Assembly (NCBI RefSeq): GCF_004210375.1
Contig: NC_134831.1
Span: 5,022,001-5,086,000 of the forward strand
DNA length: 64,000 nt
Source: Tachypleus tridentatus
Lineage: Eukaryota; Arthropoda; Merostomata; Xiphosura; Limulidae
Reading direction: 5' to 3'
Made by a program: the position numbers and the translations under genes. Below the pieces are notes generated by a model that did not search any database, was not told the DNA's origin, and saw nothing but the letters and a program-made list of their open reading frames with translations. Shown in pieces: positions 56,540-64,000 of the stretch. The stretch's first letter is position 1, and each line of letters opens with the position of its first letter.

Positions 56540-58430
56540 CTCTTTTCCAATGAGGTTATAAACTATAGGCCCATTAATGCCTTACATCAGTTGTGGGAAA
56601 CGTTATAAAATGTTTGATATAAGATGCTTCATAAAGTCTTTTGATAAAGTTTACAATTTTATTGAATAGTCGACATGGTTTCACTGAGGGAAAATCTTAC
56701 CTTAATCATCTTTTGACATTCTTGGAAGAGTTACTGAATAGAGGGTAAAGGTGTAGATTTGGTGTATCTCGATTTTTAGAAAGCATTTGACAAAGTTCCA
56801 CGAAAAAGGCTTGTAAAGAAACTTATCTCTGTAGGTGTGGGAAGGAATAAGTAAATAAATTAGACGAAAATTGGCTGGATGGAAGAAATCAGAGGGTTTT
56901 TACAAATTGAATTCAGTCAAACTGGATTAACGTTGCAAGAGAGATGGGCATCTTAGGTTAGGGCTCGGTCTTAGGACTTTTGCTTTGTTTGATTTAGATC
57001 TATGACACATACAACAGAATTTAGAGAGTTCAAAATGTTCATAAATTTTATTCATATAAAATGTAATATTTTCTTATATTAAAAATAGTACTCTTATTGA
57101 TAAGATAACAGTTTTGTAAGAACTCCAGTTTATCAGTATTAGATTTTAAAATTACATCAATAAAGATACAATCAAACTCTCACTGCAGTTCTAGTGAAAG
57201 TCGTGTTCTTGTTGTGAAGAGAGAGTTTTATTTAAAATTATGTTCTATTATAAAGAAATCGTGATATTTTTCTAATTTCCTGAACTTATTATAAACGAAA
57301 TGTGAAATGTTTTCATGGATTTCTGTTTATTGTGTTATTCAGTAGATGACAAAGGAATTTGGGTTCCATACATAAATACTGACATATACACTACGTTCAT
57401 TACTGTAAGATTTGAATTATGAACACAATTGGTCTGGCACGTAATTTGAGAGTCGCGGATTCGAATCCCCATCACACCAAACATACTCGCTCTTTCAGCC
57501 GTGGGTGCGTTATAATGTTACGGTAAATTCCACTGTTCGTTTGTAAAAGAGTAGCTTAAGAGTTGACGGTGAGTAGTGATGACTAGCTGCCTTCCCTCTA
57601 GTCTTACACTGCTCAATTAGGAACGACTAGCGCAGATAGCCCTCGTGTAGAATTGCGCGAAATTAAAAAAACAAACAAACAATGAATATAGTTTGGATGG
57701 AAATAATCTTGACAGTGTCATGAAAGAAATTTATCCTGGTGTAATAGGTGATTAGTTTCTACAACAATTAAAGCTGTGTGCTGCTGCTAGCTGTATAGGC
57801 AATATGATTTTAAGTTGCATTTCCAGAAATATTGAATACAAGTCTAAAATGGATATAATTTTATTATATAAGCCAGTGGTTAAGCGACATTTGGAGTAAT
57901 GTGTTCAGTGTTGGATTCGATTTCTTAACACAGGTAGGACATTAATGGAAATGGTTCAGAGGATGGCTATTAGAATGATGCCTTAGATAGAGGGTCGTCA
58001 TACGATCAGAACTGAAATACCTCAAAATGTTTTATCTTGAAAGAGAAGAGTTGGGGGCATCTGATTGAAGTGTTTACGATCCTTAATGGAATTGGTAGTA
58101 TCAATGCACCATCTTTTATCATATTTAACAATGAGAACAGTAGAACTAATGGACACAAGTATAAATTTTGGCAGAGTGGAGTCATCTTCAACTGAGACTG
58201 TTTTATTTTTCTAACAGAGTTGTTAGCCTTTGAATGGGCTACCTTCAGGTGTTATGGATGTAGTAAATTTAAGTAAGTTTAAGTGAAAGCTTGATGACTA
58301 CATGAATTATGAGGGCTGGATTTAAGATTTTATTAAAATTTTATTTATAAATATTTTTAGTTGAGTTTAGAGTATTGGACAGTCGAGACGAACCAGTAGG
58401 TCCCATGTTGTCTCAAAACATTATATGTGC
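56540..58430 (+). mobile_element. CR1/L2-like LINE fragment with a SINE inside
   Basis: 56665-56990 gives RHGFTEGKSYLNHLLTFLEE-like sequence, then VYLDF*KAFDKVPRKRLVKK (RT motif A) and GSVLGLLLCLI. After an AT-rich stretch (57000-57430) and a family A SINE, 57683-58330 gives SVMKEIYPGVIGD*FLQQLK, KHLEYCVQCW-like and VVNLSKFK*KLDDYMN. The region from 58360 (GACAGTCGAGACGAACCAGT) resembles the 3' UTR end of such elements. Many stops; the central palm is missing. Confidence 0.75.
57430..57680 (+). mobile_element. SINE family A copy, 5' truncated, within the CR1-like LINE
   Basis: Begins at TGGTCTGGCACGTAATTTGA, B box GGATTCGAATCCCC, hairpin GCGCAGATAGCCC...ATTGCGCG and (CAAA)n tail. Confidence 0.85.
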
Positions 58431-58736
58431 TACAGATGTTTTTTTATACCACAGTATCGTTGTAACCAAACTCATCTCCTCTGGGTAAACTGCATAACTA
58501 ATACGTTAAATTTGACCTTCATTTATTTTTTCTGTTTATTTTAGCGGAAGAATAGAGACTGGGCCATTTGTACTTTGTCCACTAGGAGGATAGAAGTAAC
58601 AAATTTGTACCAAGCTAGACAGAGGGCTTGCATGTCTCATTCTGAGAAAACGTCTTATATATAATCTAAATATTAAATATCCCAATGGTTTATGGTGTCC
58701 GTTTAAATAAGACAATAAAACAGTAAGGTTTTTTTT

Positions 58737-58852
58737 TAATTAAGCATGGAGCTGAACAATGGGATATCTGTCTTCTGCCCATCACAGGTATCGAAACCCG
58801 ATTTCTAGCGGTGTGAGTCCTCAGGCATACTGCTGGGCCACTGGGAGGATGG
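58737..58852 (-). mobile_element. SINE family B copy
   Basis: TTAATTAAGCATGGAGCTGA tail, GGTATCGAAACCCGATTTC, and TACTGCTGGGCCACTGGG head. Confidence 0.75.
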
Positions 58853-60170
58853 GCATAACAGTGAGAAACGTTGAAATGGGGAACTTTATAATATTGCAAA
58901 GCTTATTAAATAATCATACACCAAAGTTTATATACAATCTTCCATTATATATTATGAAACTGACTTGAATTAATAACTTAATAGTACATTTTTAGATTAT
59001 ATAATAGTCTGCTACTAAACACCACAGTCCTAAACAAGGCAAGAATAAACTGAAAAATGAATTGACCACAAATCGTAACTTTTCACTATAATTCAACCCG
59101 TCCATTAAATATTAATTGTCATTACACTGTGTATATCTAAAAAAACTGACTTTTGGGTATTACTAGGTTACCATCTGCGATCATATCTCGAGTTCTACTG
59201 GAATCGTAACTGTTTAATTGTCATTAATTTTATACGAGAAGTAACACATTGTATGTTCACTTGGAAAATGTACGTCTGATTATAAAGTACAATACGCACA
59301 TTCAGTCACATCTACCCTTGATTTTTCCATTTATTTATGTTCAGAAAGTGTTCATAAATGGATTCGTTTTAGCATAATATTCTTCGTTCTTTTTCTTTTG
59401 TTTAGTATGTCCCTTTATCCATCTTCATTTATAGATCACGATATATTTTTACTTTCACGTCACTTTGAATTCAGGAAGGCGACTATGTGTGATTATTTGC
59501 AGAATCCCCCCCACCTTTTCAGGTCAGCACGTGACAGCACAAAAGATATTTTATTAATAACATTATTTTCCTGTTGTTACACACAGAACTAGACAGTGGG
59601 CTATCTCTGCTCTACCCACCACGAGTATCGAAACCCAGTTTTTAGCTTTATAAGTCATCAGATTTAACCCTAAAAATATTATTAAATACGACTTTCAGTG
59701 TTGCGGTTAACAAACGAGCATTCACAAACACACCACACGTTAAGAGTAATTTGCAACAAGAAACTTTGCCAATAAACTTGATGGCCTTAGGTGATAAGCG
59801 AGATGAACGTTTAAAAACCCTAATTCTGAGTGGCAATGTCAACAGCTACATTTTACGGAGATTAGCTCCAACTTCTTAAGAAACCTTCTTTATATCCCGA
59901 AAAACCTAACAGGTAATCTCTGCCACTTGCTGCTAGCAGTCTAGTGTTTTGGTTAAAGCAATAAGAATTTTTTTCATGGGTTTGGAGAGTTAACATTAAA
60001 CATATTTATATTCGATTTAAATACCAACAGAGAAATTTTATGAATAACGATCAAAACATAATTAATTGTCGATGATTTAATGTTGAAAATCCTTTCCTAG
60101 AAATAAATTCACCATTTTGTTTTACTGTTAAAAAAACACACACACATATACATACGTTTTAAACTGTAAG
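58853..60170. other. AT-rich sequence with one SINE B fragment
   Basis: A family B fragment at 59590-59668 (-): GTGGGCTATCTCTGCTC and GAGTATCGAAACCCAGTTTT. Elsewhere no ORF, repeat or motif was recognised. Confidence 0.5.
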
Positions 60171-60408
60171 TTTGGTTTGCGCTAGCCGTCCCTAATTTAA
60201 CAGTGTAAAACCAGAGGGAAGGCAGCTAGTCATCACCACTCACCGCCAATTCTTGGGCAACTCTTTTACCAACGAAGAGTGGGATTAACCGTAACATTAT
60301 AACGCCCCCACAGCTGAAAGGGTGAGCATATTTGTTGTGACGGGGATTCGAACCCGCGACCGTCAGATTACGAGTCGAGTGCCTTAACCAGTTGGCTATG
60401 CCGAGCCC
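60171..60408 (-). mobile_element. SINE family A copy, 3' hairpin partly lost
   Basis: Starts TTTGGTTTGCGCTAGCCG, where a deletion joins the tail to GCGCTAGCC. The body and head are well kept (GGGGATTCGAACCC, GTTGGCTATGCCGAGCC). Confidence 0.84.
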
Positions 60409-60605
60409 CGGCAAAGAATTAGGTCTGAACTGAGACACGGAGCTTGAAGGGAATTGTTTGTTTCTGTCACTTTTCCTTGTTTTGACAACAGAGATAAAAT
60501 TTTTGCGTTGTTTGTTTCCAGGTGAAAGATATAATTAATATTGTCTAAGTTACGAACTGAATTACAACACATTAATTTTTTTCTATTGGTTAATGAAAAT
60601 GTAGA

Positions 60606-60735
60606 TAACTCCAAATTGATACCTCGGTAATACGAGGGTTAACAATGATATCCCCTGGTCGATACCTTGGTTATACGACAAGTAAAATATAGATATCCTT
60701 CGTTTGATTTCTCAGTAATACAAGGGTTAAGATTT
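60606..60735. repeat. 50-bp tandem repeat, about 2.5 units
   Basis: GATACCTCGGTAATACGAGG, GATACCTTGGTTATACGA and TTTCTCAGTAATACAAGG share a frame of repeats with GGTTAA and GATATCC. Confidence 0.6.
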
Positions 60736-60769
60736 TTTTATCTTTTTACATCTGCTACATCTTTGACCA

Positions 60770-60897
60770 AAACTATCTACTGGTTCTCAGCCTTTATTAA
60801 CCAAAACAATCCACTGGTTTTCAATCTTTGTAGACCAGAATAATCCACTGTTTTTCAGCCTTTATTAACCAGAAGAATCCATTGGATATTTTTGTGG
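60770..60897. repeat. 38-bp tandem repeat, 3-4 units
   Basis: ACCAAAACAATCCACTGGTT then TTCAGCCTTTATTA in each unit. Confidence 0.7.
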
Positions 60898-61031
60898 GTT
60901 TTTTTTCAGAGAGGGGCAAAACTAAAACAAATGCACCATTAAAACAAAACACATTAGCCACCAGTGTCCATTTCACTTACTTACCAAATGTTACATTCTC
61001 TCTATTATAATTATATTTCTCGTTATAAGTC

Positions 61032-61317
61032 TGTTTGTTTATTTGTTTGTTTTTGAATTTCGCACAAAGCTACTCGAGGGCTGTCTGTGCTAGCCGTCCC
61101 TAATTTAGTAGTGTAAGACTAGAAGAATGGCAGCTAGTCATTACCACCCACCGCCAACTCTTGGGCTACTCTTTTACCAACGAATAGTGGGATTGATCGA
61201 CACCTTATAACGCCCCCACGGCTGGGAGGGCGAGTATGTTTGGCGCAACGGGGATGCTAACCCGCGACCCTCAGATTACGAGTCGCACGCCTTAACACGC
61301 TTGGCCATGCAGGGCCC
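61032..61317 (-). mobile_element. SINE family A copy, subfamily A2
   Basis: Full-length. It shares GGGATGCTAACCC (B box variant), GAGTCGCACGCC and AACACGCTTGGCCATGC with the copies at 5281 and 30335. Stem GCACA/TGCGC at the tail (TTTCGCACAAAGC). Confidence 0.87.
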
Positions 61318-62022
61318 GTTAAGGTCAACTTCAGAAAGCCCAGAACGCAAACGCAAACTAACGTGGCAGGGGTTTAGTTTAGAGAGAAAGAAATCAGAAG
61401 AATTCTCTCTCCAACTGGAGTGTTCAGGAACGTTGTGGTTCCTCTTCGTCCCCTTTAGTGGAAGGTTATTGAATTTAGCTGGGTTTTTTTTTGTTGTTTT
61501 TTTTTATTTTGACTCTCTTTGGGTGAAGGAGTGAAGTTGGTCATAATTAATATTCGTGAGCGAGGAAAAGGTAGCACCGGAAAAAACAGCCAGAACTCGT
61601 CCCGAAAGGCAGATAGCATAGTAAAATATGAACATAGAAAGCCCAGATAGAACAAAGGAAGCTTTTATAGTACAGGTAAATTTAGCCAGTCATGTTAACA
61701 AACAGTCTTTAGTTTTTACTGAAGACAGCTACCTCTAAAAATAATCACTACATACTCTTGTAACTTCAAGGAGAAATAGGACAACCGAGAAAAAAGGTTT
61801 TGTTACTGTAAACAACGAATAATCAAACTTCTAGGATTAAAAAAAATAATTGTCTTTTTTTGTTTCATTAACTTGAAACGAGTGGGAAAGATTATCTAGA
61901 AAAAAACTGTTTAGCAGTTTTTTGAAACTCTAATGTAAACAACCAAATTGTTTTGAATTTTAAAAAGATCACAGGTACTATGCCCTTATACGGCGACGTC
62001 GATGATGTGTGTTAAGTTCCCT
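61318..62022. other. unique-looking sequence, nothing recognised
   Basis: Slightly richer in GC at 61340-61460 (AACGTGGCAGGGGTTTAG). The ORF at 61301-61534 starts inside the SINE head and has no family features. Confidence 0.45.
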
Positions 62023-62125
62023 ACTGGAACAGCGGTAAGTCTACAACCCTAAAATATCAGCGGTTCGATTTCCCTCGGTGGACTCAGCCCGATGCTGCTT
62101 TGCTATAAGAAAACACACATATATG
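62023..62125 (+). mobile_element. SINE family C copy
   Basis: CTACTGGAACAGCGGTAAG head, CGGTTCGATTTCCCTCGG B box, and the tail CTGCTTTGCTATAAGAAAAC with ACACACA. Same family as 7839-7960. Confidence 0.72.
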
Positions 62126-62392
62126 TGTTAGAAACAAATTTATTTTTGTTGCAATATGTATTTGAAACTATATTTAGACATTGAAGATAGAATGTTTTTG
62201 TTGCACAAAAGCGTTTTTCCCCACCGGTTTAAGTTAAATCTAAAGGCTAAAAACCGATTTTTCAGAAGCTGTAGCTGTCTTGTAAAAAAAAAAAAAAATC
62301 GAGGTTATTTCTGGAAAAAAAGGCCTCTTTGCTGTAGGTGGAGTTATATTCAGAAAAAGTAACATATCGAGTATTAACTCTAGAATAATATT

Positions 62393-62549
62393 TGTTTTTG
62401 AATGTTTCGTAAATATACTCGGAAAGTTATCTTCGCTATCTGGTCCATAATTTTTAACTGACAGACTACGGGAAAAGCTGCTAGTCAACACCACCTACCC
62501 CTAACTATTAGGGTACTCTTATCGCTTAATTGGATTTGACAATTACTCT
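62393..62549 (-). mobile_element. SINE family A copy, head missing
   Basis: TTTGTTTTTGAATGTTTCG tail, decayed body to GGATTTGACAATTACTC. It abuts the next SINE, which points the other way. Confidence 0.65.
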
Positions 62550-62550
62550 T

Positions 62551-62824
62551 GGCCCAGCATGGCCAGGTGGTTAAGGCAATCGACTAGTAAGTAATCTGAG
62601 GGTCACGGGTTCGAATCCCCATCACACCAAACATGTTCACCCTTTCAGCCATAAGAGCGTTATAATGTGCTAGCCAATCCCACTATTCGCTGGTAAAAGA
62701 GTAGCCTAAGGGTTGACAGTGAGTGATGATGACTAGCTGCCTTCTCTCTAGTCTTACACTACTAAATTAAGGACGGGTAACGTAGATAGCCCTAGAGAAG
62801 TTTTGCACGAAATACAAACAAACC
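62551..62824 (+). mobile_element. SINE family A copy
   Basis: Full-length. Head GGCCCAGCATGGCCAGGTGG, a duplicated GTAA in the anticodon arm (ACTAGTAAGTAATCTGAGG), B box GGTTCGAATCCCC, tail AATACAAACAAACC. Head to head with the previous fragment. Confidence 0.88.
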
Positions 62825-63413
62825 AGTTACTTCTTAAATGCATCGGCGACTGCAAAATGCAAAATTTGTTTCTAAGTTTTGACGATTACGGGGAGAGGAT
62901 TAAGGAACTTAAGATTCACAGCCCAGGCACATAATCACTGGACCACGCCAGATCTTTTAGACTGTATATTTTGAATGGAATTTCACCAGCAGGAGATTTC
63001 ACTATGTTTATGAAAACAGTGAAAGAGATATTCGAATATTTTAAAATTTGTTATAACTTAAAGCTAGTCATTGAGCTTGGGCTATCTGCTCCTTTATTCG
63101 TTTCAAAACTCTGACCTTGAATTGTAGCATTATAATCCTTAATTTTAAACGATCACTTATTTACATAAAAGGGGGCTATACAAACAGGCAGAAGGTCTTT
63201 AGAGATTAGGTGTAGCCGTCTATAATTTTCCATTTCTGATCAAAGAGAATGTTGCAGTTAAACACCAGCTGCCCCACAAATTGGATTAACTGCCATTCTT
63301 ATAACGCGACCACAGTTAAAAGTAATATTTTAATATTTGGTACTTTAAAAATGTATTACAATTAATTGCGAATTTTGGAAGAAATGAAATTTATGTGTTA
63401 ATTCATTTCTGAA
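62825..63413. other. AT-rich sequence with a SINE B fragment
   Basis: 63062-63145 (-) has GCTTGGGCTATCTGCTCC, TTTCAAAACTCTGACC and AGCATTATAATCC, a decayed family B copy. 63180-63330 has weak similarity to a family A body. Nothing else. Confidence 0.45.
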
Positions 63414-63668
63414 AGTCCAGAATGGCCGGGTGGTTAGGGCGCTCGACTTTCAATCTGATGGTCGCGAGTTTGAATCTCAGTCACACTAAATATGCTTATC
63501 CTTTCTGCTGTTGGAGCGTTATAATGTGACGGTCAATCCCACTATTCATTTGTAAAAAAAGGTTGTCCAACAGTTGGAAATGGGTAGTGATGACTAGCTG
63601 CCTAAATTAGGGACGGCTAAGCGCAGATAGCCCTTGTGTAGTTTTGCGGGATATTCACACAAACAAAA
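63414..63668 (+). mobile_element. SINE family A copy
   Basis: Head GAATGGCCGGGTGGTTAGGG, B box GAGTTTGAATCTC. The body has a deletion before CTAAATTAGGGACGGCTA. Hairpin GCGCAGATAGCCCTTGTGTA, tail ACACAAACAAAAC. Confidence 0.85.
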
Positions 63669-63837
63669 CTATTTTTGAAACAGAATTATGTGCTATGTGA
63701 TAACGCCCTCAATGTTAGTTTATCATTTTAATATTCTGATTTTAACCATAACAGGATTAAACGTTAGTCAATAAATATTAAGAAAATGAGTTTTTAAGTT
63801 TTCAAACAATTAAAAAAACTAGTTGTCTAAGCGAATT

Positions 63838-64000
63838 TACAATGGGGAATATATTGTTCATTTGATTTTTACAACAATGAGAAACATACTATTCATTTGA
63901 TTTTTACAACAATGGGGAACATATTGTTCATTTGATTTTTACAACAATGAGAAGCATACTGCTCATCTGATTTTTACAACAAAGGGGAACATATTGTTCA
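63838..64000. repeat. 35-bp minisatellite running off the right edge
   Basis: At least 4.5 units of ACAATGGGGAACATATTGTT then CATTTGATTTTTACA, alternating GGGGAA and GAGAAR versions every second unit, so the true period may be 70 bp. Confidence 0.85.

Overview
This window is AT-rich, intron-dominated animal DNA, most likely from a chelicerate and probably a horseshoe crab. Two observations point there: the only host gene reads as an arthropod-type stargazin-like (TARP/CACNG-family) protein, and the non-coding DNA is saturated with a tRNA-headed SINE whose body I recall from horseshoe crab introns. The species call is inference; no database was searched.

The host gene is on the minus strand and its whole coding sequence can be read. 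Coding exon 1 is 54977-55244, exon 2 is 28375-28452, exon 3 is 18251-18388 and exon 4 is 8360-8613. The exons encode 245 residues with four predicted membrane segments and the claudin-superfamily GLWxxC motif. All three coding introns (about 26.5, 10.0 and 9.6 kb) are phase 1 and have GT-AG borders. A further acceptor just upstream of the start codon implies a 5' UTR exon further right. Positions 1-8359 are 3' UTR and downstream DNA. Everything else from 8614 to 54976 is intron.

The introns and flanks hold mobile elements and minisatellites, often nested. They include a 906-bp internally deleted mariner (6868-7773), a hAT element with a 425-residue ZBED/Charlie-like transposase ORF sitting inside a SINE (9739-11673), a decayed Tc1 (15100-16385), a short hAT-like MITE (36576-36988), a 1.24-kb Tc1-like element inside a 41-bp minisatellite (43696-44937), and a 5.5-kb I/jockey-type LINE with gag knuckle, endonuclease, RT and RNase H (48740-54272), which itself interrupts a SINE and is flanked by a 13-bp target duplication. 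There are also a CR1/L2-like LINE (56540-58430), another LINE RT fragment (26570-27225), and over forty SINE copies or fragments of three main tRNA-derived families, called A, B and C here.

Two observations stand out. First, the 3' end of exon 2 and its splice donor are the first unit of a 32-bp tandem repeat (28240-28400), giving five consecutive donor-like sites. Use of the third would add exactly 21 codons in frame. Second, the three SINE families and the I-type LINE share a 3'-terminal hairpin with the same bulge and compensatory stem changes, which suggests that the LINE present here (or a relative) mobilises all of them.
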